From contig DCAL01000079.1 of assembly GCA_002311975.1 (NCBI GenBank), positions 50,944 to 67,804 on the forward strand: 16,861 bases of DNA, given 5' to 3'. The notes beneath the pieces are model-generated. The model searched no databases. It was not told the origin of the DNA and saw only the letters and a program-made list of their open reading frames with translations. Of this stretch, positions 1 to 6,828 are shown piece after piece. This DNA comes from Fidelibacterota bacterium UBA1134 (GTDB lineage Bacteria; Fidelibacterota; Marinisomatia; Marinisomatales; S15-B10). The first letter of the stretch is position 1, and each line of letters begins with the position of its first letter. The position numbers and the translations under genes were made by a program.

Positions 1-1
1 C

Positions 2-799
2 ACGCCTATCGCTTGCACCGTTATCCGGCCGCAAACGGATCCCGTGGCTGTTGTGGCGTTCATTCACGGCGTCGCTGTCGCTTCCCGGCTCTACACCCCT
101 ATGGCAGATTTTCTGGCCGGGCAAGGGTATGTCGTCATCATGATGGACATCCGGGGACACGGATTTTCACACGGTGAGCCGGGAGATGTACCCGGCGGTG
201 CTTCGTTGCTGAAAGACGTCAGAGACTTTTTCCTGTTCGTGAGAGAGCAGGAGGGAGACGGACTTCCACTCATTGCTATGGGACACAGCCTCGGCACATA
301 CATCTGGATGGCGACGCCGCAGTTGTTCTCCGAGGTTCAGGTGGATGGGATCATTCTGATGTCGGGCGGCGTTGTTCCGCAGAAGCGCAGTAAAACGCCC
401 AGCGGGCGCAAGGTGGGGACGTTCATTCGGGGACACAGAGTAGAGTTCCTCCTATCATTTCTCTTCCCCGGACTGAAGCCCATTGAGATTGTTCTGCCGC
501 AAGAATCTCAGGCGGAAAACCAGCCGCTGGTCACGCGCTATTCAAGACGATTCTTTCAGGGCCTCGATATCGGCAAGGAGTCTTACGAAACATTCTATAG
601 CTCATTTGAACGACCTGTTCTGTTGATTTCTGGAGAAGAGGACGAAATCATGCCCGCGGTGCAGGTTCGTGCCGCATACGACAAACTTCAGAGCAGTGAT
701 AAGTCAATTAAAATGATGGATGAGTTAACCCATACCTCCATCATCTGGCACGGGGCGCCGGTTATCGCCGGATGGTTGGATGAGAGATTCAGACCTTAG
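2..799 (+). CDS. Alpha/beta hydrolase, monoacylglycerol-lipase-like (5' end cut by window)
   Basis: The reading frame is open from the first bases of the window, so the gene probably begins upstream. The first in-frame start codon visible is a GTG at 44, but the residues before it already look like the strand leading into the fold. Counting from that GTG, the sequence shows an oxyanion-region HG (8-9), a DIRGHG loop (35-40), the nucleophile elbow GHSLG with Ser82, an acid in GEEDE (Asp200) and the final His in LTHTS (His230). This is a complete serine-hydrolase triad of the alpha/beta hydrolase fold, close to the lysophospholipase/monoacylglycerol lipase group. The substrate is probably a lipid or other ester, which is inference. 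No signal peptide can be judged because the N-terminus is missing. A small lipoprotein gene starts 10 bp after the stop. Confidence 0.85.
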   Translation, partial: TPIACTVIRPQTDPVAVVAFIHGVAVASRLYTPMADFLAGQGYVVIMMDIRGHGFSHGEPGDVPGGASLLKDVRDFFLFVREQEGDGLPLIAMGHSLGTYIWMATPQLFSEVQVDGIILMSGGVVPQKRSKTPSGRKVGTFIRGHRVEFLLSFLFPGLKPIEIVLPQESQAENQPLVTRYSRRFFQGLDIGKESYETFYSSFERPVLLISGEEDEIMPAVQVRAAYDKLQSSDKSIKMMDELTHTSIIWHGAPVIAGWLDERFRP

Positions 800-809
800 A
801 GCAGACTCC

Positions 810-1106
810 ATGCAGAGAGCTTTCTTCTGCTTTTCACTTTTGCTTCTTTTCGCTTGTGAAGAAGAGGCGCCGGGGTGCGACACGCCGGCCATGCTTATCG
901 ACTACGCGGGTCTTGACGGCTGCGGCTTCGTTCTTGTTCTGGAAGATGGGGAAGTGCTCGAAATGGGCACCTTCGATCAAGAGCCGGACTTTGCCTTCGA
1001 AGACAGTTTGAAGATCAATGTCTCCTACGAGCCGATGGATAACATGGCATCCGTCTGTATGGTGGGACCCATCGTGCGGATTACCTGCATTGAAAAAGCG
1101 GAGTGA
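810..1106 (+). CDS. Small cysteine-rich lipoprotein, function unknown
   Basis: I do not recognise the family. From the ATG at 810 the protein has 98 residues. It starts with a short hydrophobic signal ending in a lipobox (LLFAC), and the lipidated Cys is followed at once by three Glu. The reading frame extends ten codons further upstream, overlapping the previous gene, but those residues are charged and would spoil the signal peptide, so the internal ATG is preferred. The mature part is acidic and carries four more Cys, enough for two disulfides, with a Cys-x10-Cys spacing near the C-terminus. It should be an exported, membrane-anchored protein. The acidic residues right after the Cys resemble the start of the Big_2 lipoprotein at 7416 and may affect sorting. 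It lies between two alpha/beta hydrolases in the same direction. Confidence 0.6.
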   Translation: MQRAFFCFSLLLLFACEEEAPGCDTPAMLIDYAGLDGCGFVLVLEDGEVLEMGTFDQEPDFAFEDSLKINVSYEPMDNMASVCMVGPIVRITCIEKAE

Positions 1107-1128
1107 CATCAGGCAGGCGGATTGACTC

Positions 1129-1134
1129 AAGGAG
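1129..1134 (+). promoter_or_regulatory. Ribosome binding site AAGGAG directly against a TTG start
   Basis: A consensus AAGGAG sits with no spacer before the TTG at 1135. The frame is closed by a TGA at 1123 and has no ATG or GTG in the next 28 codons. The TTG is therefore the only ordinary start that keeps the conserved N-terminal region, although its spacing is abnormal. Confidence 0.4.
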
Positions 1135-2019
1135 TTGAGCACTCTAACACACCAGCACGTTAAGACCAACGGCATCACCCTCCACACCGTTCAGGCCGGG
1201 CCGGCCGATGGGAAGCTCCTCATCTTCCTTCACGGATTTCCTGAGTTCTGGTACTGCTGGCGCAAGCAGATTGACTTCTTTGCTGAGAGGGGATTCCGCG
1301 TAGTTGTTCCCGATCAGCGAGGCTACAATCTCTCCTCCAAGCCGGCGAGCATCTCCTCGTATCGCGTCGAACTCATCGCCAGAGACATCCTCGGACTCAT
1401 AGAATCTTTGGGCCGCCGGAAGGTGCACGTCGTCGGTCACGATTGGGGCGGTATTATAGCGTGGCGGCTCGCTCACCGCTATCATCGGTGGGTAGAAAAA
1501 CTTGCCGTCCTCAACTGTCCTCATCCCGGTGTCATGCGAAAGAATCTCTTCAGCAATCCTGCTCAGTTGAAGAAGAGCTGGTACATTTTCTACTATCAGC
1601 TGCCATGGATGCCTGAGTGGAGCATGTCCCGCAACGATTGGGAATTTGCCAAAAAGGCGCTTCAGTATACATCCGTCCGCGGGACCTTCAGCGATGACGA
1701 TCTGGCTGAGTATGTACAGGCGTGGTCACAGCCGGGGGCGCTATCAGCCATGCTTGGCTGGTACCGGGCGGGGATGTTGCTCATGAGGAGACGTGTCGGG
1801 AATAGAAGACCGCCCAGAAAGATCGAAGTACCGACCCTTCTTCTGTGGGGGGTCAAGGATCGCTTTCTTGGTAGAGAGATGGCTCAGCCGTCTATCGACC
1901 GATGCTCAAATGGGAAACTTGTTTTTCTTGAAGAAGCGACTCACTGGCTTCAGCATGAAGAGCCGGAAAAGGTGAATGAGCTTCTTCTCCGGTTCTTGAA
2001 CTCTTCAGTATTAGGTTGA
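1135..2019 (+). CDS. Alpha/beta hydrolase, epoxide hydrolase type
   Basis: This 294-residue protein has the hallmarks of the epoxide hydrolase branch of the alpha/beta hydrolases. It shows HGFPEFWYCW (33-42, oxyanion side), PDQRGYN (59-65) and a nucleophile elbow GHDWGG with Asp103 in place of Ser. The acid in GVKD is near Asp242 and the catalytic His in THWLQ near His270. Tyr residues in the cap part (WYIFYYQ and GWYRA) are candidates for the epoxide-activating tyrosines. The family hydrolyses epoxides to diols through a covalent ester on the Asp; the substrate here is unknown. No signal peptide is visible, so it is probably cytoplasmic. The TTG start has its Shine-Dalgarno directly adjacent, so the exact N-terminus is uncertain. 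A haloalkane dehalogenase is less likely, because those usually carry a Trp/Asn halide site. Confidence 0.85.
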   Translation: MSTLTHQHVKTNGITLHTVQAGPADGKLLIFLHGFPEFWYCWRKQIDFFAERGFRVVVPDQRGYNLSSKPASISSYRVELIARDILGLIESLGRRKVHVVGHDWGGIIAWRLAHRYHRWVEKLAVLNCPHPGVMRKNLFSNPAQLKKSWYIFYYQLPWMPEWSMSRNDWEFAKKALQYTSVRGTFSDDDLAEYVQAWSQPGALSAMLGWYRAGMLLMRRRVGNRRPPRKIEVPTLLLWGVKDRFLGREMAQPSIDRCSNGKLVFLEEATHWLQHEEPEKVNELLLRFLNSSVLG

Positions 2020-2025
2020 GACAAC

Positions 2026-2054
2026 CTCCAACAGGACACTGCGTTCTGTTGGGG
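2026..2054. terminator. Hairpin just after the epoxide hydrolase gene
   Basis: CCAACAG (2028-2034) pairs perfectly with CTGTTGG (2046-2052), extendable by a G-U and a C-G pair, around an 11-nt loop. It begins 7 bases after the stop codon. No T-run follows, so it may be an RNA-stabilising stem or a factor-dependent end and not a classical intrinsic terminator. Confidence 0.3.
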
Positions 2055-2214
2055 ACAACTGAATTGTTTCGGATGGCTCAGCGGGACGTTGTATTAGAGG
2101 GAGGAATCGTCTGATATAAAACAATTGTTTTGGACATATCTGGGAAGGCGCAACCGGATGACTTCGCAATTGTTTGAATCATCTAAATGGGTTAAGCTCC
2201 TGACCTGATCTATT

Positions 2215-2298
2215 CCCCGAAAAATGCTCGGGGTTTACGCTTTGCTCCAAGATCAGTCATCCCGAAGCTTCGGGATCATAAAGACACACAGTCTTTAT
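2215..2298. repeat. Three consecutive perfect hairpins
   Basis: Three inverted repeats lie in a row. CCCCGA/TCGGGG spans 2215-2233 with a 7-nt loop. An 18-bp perfect palindrome centred on AAGCTT spans 2259-2276. ATAAAGAC/GTCTTTAT spans 2278-2298 with the loop ACACA. The first is followed by a weak T-rich stretch and could end transcription. The second resembles the imperfect hairpin at 14080-14097. Confidence 0.5.
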
Positions 2299-2381
2299 CA
2301 ATAAAGTAATAACGAAAAAAACGACTACTGAATTCTCGATTATGATTCTGTACTTTCCTGTCGCGATAAGTTCCATATTAT

Positions 2382-2400
2382 CTCCTAAGGATCCTCTGGA
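2382..2400. repeat. Dispersed repeat, copy A
   Basis: This 19-nt segment matches the copy at 14006-14024 at 16 of 19 positions, with all differences C/T. It is centred on the palindromic core AAGGATCC. It lies 57 bp before the VIT gene start. Confidence 0.45.
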
Positions 2401-2456
2401 AAGTCTTCTTGGCGTCTTCGTGGCAAATTATCCAGGTTAAGTAAGGGATTCAAAGA

Positions 2457-3176
2457 ATGGAAGACATATTTCACTCCCGTAGAAAATTTCTCGGTTTTGA
2501 AATCGGATACGTCTCTGAATTTGTCTACGGAGGGATCGACGGCGCCATCACAACTTTCGCCGTAGTTGCCGGTTCTACCGGAGCAGATCTAGGCCTCGCC
2601 ATCGTTATTATTCTTGGGTTCGCAAATCTTATCGCTGACGGATTTTCCATGTCAGTGGGGAGTTTCTTTTCCGCCAAGGCGGGTCATGACTATTTTGAAA
2701 AGCACAAGGCGGTCGAATACTGGGAGATCGAGAATCTGCGCGAAAAAGAGATCGAGGAAGTGCGCGAAATCTATGAGGCAAAGGGATTCGAAGGGAAACT
2801 GCTGCAACAGGTGGTGGATGTCATAACGTCAGATGACGAAGTCTGGGTCGATACCATGATGAAGGAAGAGCTGGAGATGATAAAAGACGACAAGACTCCG
2901 TTCAAGCAGGCCGTCGTGACCTTCGTCTCATTCAATCTTATCGGATTTGTTCCGCTTGCGGCATACGTACTGGCGGCCATGTCTGATATAGGCCGGAACA
3001 ACCTTTTTCCAATCTCTTGTATTTCCACCGCAGCGGGACTTGCGGTTATCGGCAGTCTGAAGAGTCTTGTTACTGCGCAGAATCCGTTGAAAGGGGCTGT
3101 CGAGACGCTGCTTCTCGGAGGACTTGCTGCCGTCATTGCCTATTTTGTTGGTGATGTTCTGCAAAAGCTATTATAA
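2457..3176 (+). CDS. VIT1/CCC1-family iron/manganese transporter
   Basis: The 239-residue protein belongs to the VIT1/CCC1 family, membrane carriers that move Fe2+ or Mn2+ out of the cytosol. After a short cytoplasmic lead comes YGGIDGAITTFAVVAG, the family signature of the first membrane helix, then a second helix containing NLIADGFSMSVG. A long acidic, Glu-rich helical insert follows (about 80-150), the region that binds metal ions in characterised members. Three more hydrophobic segments finish the protein (about 155-175, 187-205 and 217-235). Length and order are typical. The ATG at 2457 is preceded by a weak GTAAGGG. It stands alone after a long non-coding gap, so it probably has its own promoter. 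Its metal preference cannot be read from the sequence. Confidence 0.92.
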   Translation: MEDIFHSRRKFLGFEIGYVSEFVYGGIDGAITTFAVVAGSTGADLGLAIVIILGFANLIADGFSMSVGSFFSAKAGHDYFEKHKAVEYWEIENLREKEIEEVREIYEAKGFEGKLLQQVVDVITSDDEVWVDTMMKEELEMIKDDKTPFKQAVVTFVSFNLIGFVPLAAYVLAAMSDIGRNNLFPISCISTAAGLAVIGSLKSLVTAQNPLKGAVETLLLGGLAAVIAYFVGDVLQKLL

Positions 3177-3177
3177 T
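3148..3177 (+). promoter_or_regulatory. Candidate promoter for apaG
   Basis: TTGGTG (3148-3153) and a perfect TATAAT (3172-3177) are separated by 18 bp, overlapping the end of the VIT gene. Transcription would start near 3184, about 27 bases before the apaG ATG. This is a sequence match only. Confidence 0.35.
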
Positions 3178-3210
3178 CCACCTTGCCAGTGACTATGGAA
3201 GTTATCAGTT

Positions 3211-3600
3211 ATGAATAAGTCTAGCGCTGTCACCAAGGGGATACGTGTTGAAGTTAAGAGCCGTTATATTCCGGAGCGGTCTGATCCGTCACTGCCACTC
3301 TACTTCTTTGCTTATCATATAACTATCACCAATGAAGGGGATAAAATGGTTACACTTCTCAGCCGCTACTGGCATATCAGCGACGCCACAGGATACGTGG
3401 AGGAGGTTAAGGGCCCCGGAGTGGTTGGTTACCAGCCGCGGCTGGAACCGGAGGAATCATTTGACTACACCAGTTTCTGCCCGTTAAAGACTGAGTTCGG
3501 CATCATGAAAGGGACGTATCAGATGTATTACGAGGACGGGGAATCGTTCGACGCCGAGATTGCACCTTTCCAGTTGGTGACACCCCACTCGGTGAATTGA
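3211..3600 (+). CDS. apaG: ApaG protein
   Basis: The 129-residue product matches the ApaG (DUF525) family, small beta-sandwich proteins of about 125 residues. Recognisable parts are FAYHITITNEG (30-40), LLSRYWHISDA and the family's glycine-rich segment VKGPGVVGYQP (about 70-80). Later come the FDYTSFCPL strand and GTYQMYYEDGESFDAEI. ApaG has been linked genetically to Co2+/Mg2+ homeostasis and to the apaH region in enterobacteria, but its biochemical role is unsettled. Here it is not next to ksgA or apaH; it follows a VIT-family metal transporter, which fits a metal theme without proving it. The gene ends three bases from the stop of the convergent EEP gene, leaving no room for a terminator between them. 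Confidence 0.93.
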   Translation: MNKSSAVTKGIRVEVKSRYIPERSDPSLPLYFFAYHITITNEGDKMVTLLSRYWHISDATGYVEEVKGPGVVGYQPRLEPEESFDYTSFCPLKTEFGIMKGTYQMYYEDGESFDAEIAPFQLVTPHSVN

Positions 3601-3602
3601 GA

Positions 3603-4595
3603 TCAGTTGGCGCCGATGGATACGCTCACCGGCAGATGATCTGAATAACCGCCGAGAAGCCTGTTGCCTGTCCAGAATCTGAACGGGTACCCCTCGTATT
3701 CTCCTCGCTGGCGATACTTGGGATCGCCAGGGATATGAATGCTTTCCGGTAGAGCGAAAAGACCGAGAGTGTCCGCCAATCCCGGGCTGACAATAATTTG
3801 GTCGTAAACCAGATCTTTCCCGCCGTACTTGTAGCTGCCGCCGTTAACCTCGTCAACAAACGGTCCCATCAGATTCCAGAGCATTCCCCGTCTTGCTCTA
3901 ACATCCTGCAGCGATACCGATGATCCCAAGTGCTGGGCTACCGAAGGGGCAGTCGGCTGGTCATTCAGATCTCCCATGATCACGATTTCAGCATCCCGGT
4001 CATTCTTCAGGATTGCGTCAATTTTGTTGCGTAGTGTAGCGGCCGCTAGTGCCCGCAGCGGATTGGTAGCTTCTGTCCCGCCCCAGTGGGAGGGCCAGTG
4101 ATTCACGAAGAGGTGCAGCTCCACGCCACGAAACTTCCCCAAGACGTGAAGAATGTCGCGAGTGGGGCGACCTCCTCCAAGATCTACAGAGATGGGACTT
4201 GAAGAAACGAGAGTGAACCGGTGAGGATCATACAGCATCGCAACATCGATGCCTCTCACATCCCGCGACTCGTAGTGGACAATTCTATAGTCGCGTTTCT
4301 GGTATCTTAGATCGAGCATCTCAAGGACAGCGCTGTTTTCTACTTCGGCCAGCCCGAGGATATCGGCGTTCAGATCGGTGAGCATTTCCACCAGATGATT
4401 AAGTTTCAGATCCAGAATCTCTTGGGTCACATGTTTTTGTCCGGTTGGAGTAAACTCGTCGTCCCGTTTGTTGGGATCGTCTTCAAGATCGAACAGGTTT
4501 TCTACATTCCAGAAGCTGACGGTGAGAGTCGTATCAGCGGGACTTGTGGCTCGGCAAAGCAGATGAGCTATTATCAGGAACACAACTTTATTCAT
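3603..4595 (-). CDS. Secreted endonuclease/exonuclease/phosphatase family protein
   Basis: This 330-residue protein carries the EEP (DNase I-like) fold. Motifs in order are SFWNVENLFD (metal-side Asn near 30), ILGLAEVENSAVL (catalytic Glu near 80), NHWPSHWGG (His near 166), VIMGDLNDQP (Asp/Asn near 208) and the terminal GGYSDHLPVS (Asp-His near 320). A hydrophobic N-terminus of about 17 residues looks like a signal peptide, so the enzyme is probably exported. EEP enzymes cleave phosphodiester or phosphomonoester bonds with Mg2+; the substrate (extracellular DNA, RNA or a phospholipid head group) cannot be chosen from sequence. Its ATG overlaps the stop of the TrpF-like gene (ATGA at 4592-4595), pointing to translational coupling. 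It converges on apaG. Confidence 0.9.
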   Translation of the reverse strand: MNKVVFLIIAHLLCRATSPADTTLTVSFWNVENLFDLEDDPNKRDDEFTPTGQKHVTQEILDLKLNHLVEMLTDLNADILGLAEVENSAVLEMLDLRYQKRDYRIVHYESRDVRGIDVAMLYDPHRFTLVSSSPISVDLGGGRPTRDILHVLGKFRGVELHLFVNHWPSHWGGTEATNPLRALAAATLRNKIDAILKNDRDAEIVIMGDLNDQPTAPSVAQHLGSSVSLQDVRARRGMLWNLMGPFVDEVNGGSYKYGGKDLVYDQIIVSPGLADTLGLFALPESIHIPGDPKYRQRGEYEGYPFRFWTGNRLLGGYSDHLPVSVSIGAN

Positions 4596-5359
4596 GCCAT
4601 CTCCACCGCGGTATTCATCATTGCAAATCCGGCTCTCGCTTGAATTACGAAAAGATGAACCAGTTCGGGATCGCGCCTTCCTTCTGCATTTTCTACGCCG
4701 CTGTGGGTGTCAATACCGGCCGGCTGAACATGGAGGATGGCATCTTTTACATTGGAGGGGTTTAGCCCGCCGGCGAGGATAACAGGACGGTCTGAAATTT
4801 GAACCATCTGCCTGCTGACGTCCCAGTCGTGGACCATTCCGGTCGCGCCGGTTGCACCCGTCTCGGGGTCGTATGTATCTGTAATGAAGGCGTCTACCAG
4901 CGGGGAGAAGGCCTGAACGGCGTCCCGCAATTGGGAGCTGTTGTCGCCACGGACGATGAGGCTCTTGATAATCTTGAGATGTGGCGCACTCTTGCGAATC
5001 TTCGAGATCTCCCCCGGCGTGATGTCGCCGTGGAGCTGGACCCAGCCGACGCCGAGATAGCGGCAGAACTCCACGACTTCCACAGCGTTGTCGATGTATG
5101 TAATCAGAACGACCGTGGAGCTGTCATCGAATGTTTGGATCAGATTTGCCGCCTCCGCTTCTGCAATGTCTTCATCGTTCACGTCCAGGCGCAGAGGAAA
5201 ACCTATGGCGCTCACGCCCGCGCTGGTGAGCATTCGGGCCTCCTCTATATCATGAACACCGGCAATCTGAATATAGTCTTTCACGTCACGCTTTAATCTG
5301 AGCGGGAATTTACTCTGTGAAGCTTCCAAAGGCAGTATTAAACTCAACTTGATAGCCAT
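4592..5359 (-). CDS. TrpF-like (beta/alpha)8 protein lacking the catalytic Cys
   Basis: The 255-residue product aligns with phosphoribosylanthranilate isomerase along its whole length. It has QLHGD (108-112), the acidic ITDT (159-162), GGLNPSNV and GIDTHSGVE, the last forming the phosphate-binding end of the barrel. However, the KICGI motif of true TrpF reads QIAGV here, so the general-base Cys is Ala33, and the Ser-x-Arg substrate loop after the GF motif is replaced by an acidic segment. The general-acid Asp161 remains. No tryptophan genes are nearby. I infer a TrpF paralogue with a different reaction or a binding role, not tryptophan synthesis. The first 25 residues have no TrpF counterpart, and a GTG at 5284 (Val26) is an alternative start. 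The 3' end overlaps the EEP start by four bases. Confidence 0.8.
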   Translation of the reverse strand: MAIKLSLILPLEASQSKFPLRLKRDVKDYIQIAGVHDIEEARMLTSAGVSAIGFPLRLDVNDEDIAEAEAANLIQTFDDSSTVVLITYIDNAVEVVEFCRYLGVGWVQLHGDITPGEISKIRKSAPHLKIIKSLIVRGDNSSQLRDAVQAFSPLVDAFITDTYDPETGATGATGMVHDWDVSRQMVQISDRPVILAGGLNPSNVKDAILHVQPAGIDTHSGVENAEGRRDPELVHLFVIQARAGFAMMNTAVEMA

Positions 5360-6041
5360 GGGACATAAGAGGGAAAATTCAGTCTACAGACACATCATCT
5401 GGGACTGGAACGGCACGCTTTTGGACGATGCGTGGTTCTGTGTCGAAATCATGAACGGAGTGCTTGAACGGCGAAGCATGTCACTCCTCACACTTCAGCG
5501 CTATCAGGAAGTTTTCGATTTTCCGGTCATCGATTACTACAGACGGCTGGGCTTCGATTTTGATGAGGAGCCGTTTGAGGTGTCGGGAACTGAGTTTATC
5601 GTGGAGTACGAGAAACGGCGGCATGAACTGAATCTTCAGCCGCAGGCCAGAGAGACACTTCAGGCAGTGCTGCAACTCGATCTTACGCAATCAATCCTTT
5701 CAGCCTACAAACAGGAAACGCTCGATGAACTGACAGAATATATCGGCGTGCGGGATTACTTTACGGGAGTGATCGGACTCGATAATCATTATGCTCATAG
5801 CAAAACAGAAAACGGCAAGATGTGGATGGAAGAAATGCACTATAGCGCGCACGAAGTTTTGATGGTGGGAGACACAGTTCACGATCATGAGGTGGCGCAG
5901 GCAATGGGGGCCGACTGTGTACTCATCCCGAGTAATCATCACACTGAGGAGAAACTGTCTGCTTGTGGTGTGCCTGTACTTGAATCTCTTCGAGACGTAC
6001 TACAATATTTGCGGCCGGGCACTGAAAGGAGAAGGGAATGA
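5358..6041 (+). CDS. HAD-superfamily hydrolase, phosphoglycolate-phosphatase-like
   Basis: From the ATG at 5358 the protein has 227 residues. HAD motif I is IIWDWNGTLLDD with nucleophile Asp16; the usual second Asp (DxD) is Asn18, a known variant of this subgroup. A helical cap follows, then motif II Ser in ILSAYK, motif III Lys in HSKTENGK and motif IV GDTVHD. It should be a cytoplasmic Mg2+-dependent phosphatase acting on a small phosphorylated metabolite; the exact substrate is not readable. The frame extends to a TTG at 5349, but the ATG is preferred; neither has a clear Shine-Dalgarno. Its start and that of the opposite TrpF-like gene lie in the same CCATGG. The stop overlaps the start of the cold-shock gene by four bases. 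Confidence 0.88.
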   Translation: MGHKRENSVYRHIIWDWNGTLLDDAWFCVEIMNGVLERRSMSLLTLQRYQEVFDFPVIDYYRRLGFDFDEEPFEVSGTEFIVEYEKRRHELNLQPQARETLQAVLQLDLTQSILSAYKQETLDELTEYIGVRDYFTGVIGLDNHYAHSKTENGKMWMEEMHYSAHEVLMVGDTVHDHEVAQAMGADCVLIPSNHHTEEKLSACGVPVLESLRDVLQYLRPGTERRRE

Positions 6042-6244
6042 AGAAAGGTACAGTTAAAGAATATGACCGCGGCAGGGGGTTTGGATTTGTCACCGCAGAT
6101 GATAGTGAAGATTACTTTGTCCACGTGAGTGGTCTGCGTGTCGATCTTCAGAAGAGGGGAATTCTGGTTGGACAGCGTGTGATGTTTGACATCCAGTTTG
6201 ATGTTAAAGGAGATAGAGCTGTCAATGTCCGTTTAGACAAGTAG
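6038..6244 (+). CDS. Cold-shock-domain nucleic-acid-binding protein
   Basis: A 68-residue single cold-shock domain. It starts with KKGTVKEYDRGRGFGFVT, which contains the RNP1-like motif (GFGFV), followed by the RNP2-like DYFVHVS and the closing GQRVMFDIQFDVKGDRAVNV. These OB-fold proteins bind single-stranded RNA or DNA and act as RNA chaperones. The domain is slightly diverged: the usual Trp/Phe after GTVK is Glu-Tyr. Translation should be coupled to the HAD gene, since ATG and TGA overlap (6038-6041), and a strong AGGAGAAGGGA lies just upstream. Whether it responds to cold is unknown. Confidence 0.9.
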   Translation: MKKGTVKEYDRGRGFGFVTADDSEDYFVHVSGLRVDLQKRGILVGQRVMFDIQFDVKGDRAVNVRLDK

Positions 6245-6374
6245 GGAGATTGGGCACGAAATCAAGAGATAGCACGAAGTTGGCTTTAACGGTAATCGGG
6301 AATTTCCTCAAAGCAATATGGCAATTTTCGCACTTTTTTCAGCGCGCTTTGTGTGGAATAGCGAATGAAAACTT

Positions 6375-6380
6375 TAGGAG
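6375..6380 (+). promoter_or_regulatory. Ribosome binding site that sets the GxxExxY start
   Basis: TAGGAG lies 8 bases before the ATG at 6389. This favours that ATG over the upstream in-frame ATG at 6365, which has no such site and would add eight residues not expected in the family. Confidence 0.5.
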
Positions 6381-6388
6381 AGAAAAGA

Positions 6389-6766
6389 ATGACGGAAAAT
6401 GAGATCGCGACTAAAGTAATTGGGATTGCTATTGAGCTTCACAAGAAACTGGGGCCGGGACTTTTGGAATCGGCCTATGAAAATGCGTTCGCTTACGATT
6501 TGCGCGATGACGGGTTTCTCATCCAGCAACAGGTAGCGATGCCGCTGGTATACAAGGAAGTTAAAATGGATGTTGGCTACCGGATCGACTAACTGGTAAA
6601 CAAGTTAGTTATCGTATAGATCAAATCTGTTGAGATCCTGGCGCGAGTCCATTTCGCTCAACTGTTGACATACCTCAGGTTAACTGACTTGAGACTTGGT
6701 TTGCTCATCAACTTCAACGAGAAATTGTTGAAGGATGGAATCCACAGAGTAGTCAATAAGCTGTAG
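6389..6766 (+). pseudogene. GxxExxY-family PD-(D/E)XK-like gene with two in-frame stops
   Basis: Read straight through, this frame gives a full-length member of the GxxExxY family (about 125 residues). It has TENEIATKVIGIAIELHKKLG, the naming motif GLLESAY (about 25-31), GYRID, then IKSVE, AQLLTYLRL, LGLLINFNE and a normal C-terminus VVNKL before TAG at 6764. Two codons are stops: TAA at 6590, directly after the catalytic-type Asp of GYRID where Leu is usual, and TAG at 6617, exactly where the Glu of the ExK motif should be (one base from GAG). One codon also seems lost between them. The C-terminal half keeps its frame and family-like residues, so the loss looks recent. Family function is not established; a nuclease-like fold is inferred from the D...ExK pattern. 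Readthrough is possible but less likely, since both TAA and TAG are involved. Confidence 0.82.
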
Positions 6767-6828
6767 GGTCTGGGTTGAGAATGAGAAGCCCTTCTCAGCG
6801 GGCTGTACGTTAATCAAAAGGAGCCGGG

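Larger units (their letters stand above)
2020..2456. other. 437-bp non-coding region with hairpins and repeats
   Basis: I see no gene here. The stretch holds several inverted repeats (2013-2027, 2026-2054, 2215-2233, 2259-2276, 2278-2298) and three copies of AATTGTTT at 2062, 2123 and 2168. It also has one copy of a short repeat (2382-2400) that recurs near 13825 and 14006. The DNA just before the VIT gene (2401-2426) reads AAGTCTTCTTGGCGTC and TTCGTGGCAA, which looks like dispersed extragenic filler and not a regulator site. No convincing riboswitch or RNA gene was found. Confidence 0.5.

Noticed and set aside
2214..2245. Intrinsic terminator for the epoxide hydrolase gene
   Set aside because: The stem is good but lies about 195 bp after the stop and its T-rich tail (GTTTACGCTTT) is interrupted.
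4799..5296. 165-codon plus-strand frame opposite the TrpF-like gene
   Set aside because: The minus-strand product aligns throughout with the TrpF fold; the plus frame has no motif.
6590..6619. Stop codon reassignment in this organism
   Set aside because: Both TAA and TAG occur inside this gene, yet other genes in the window end normally at TAA, TAG and TGA.
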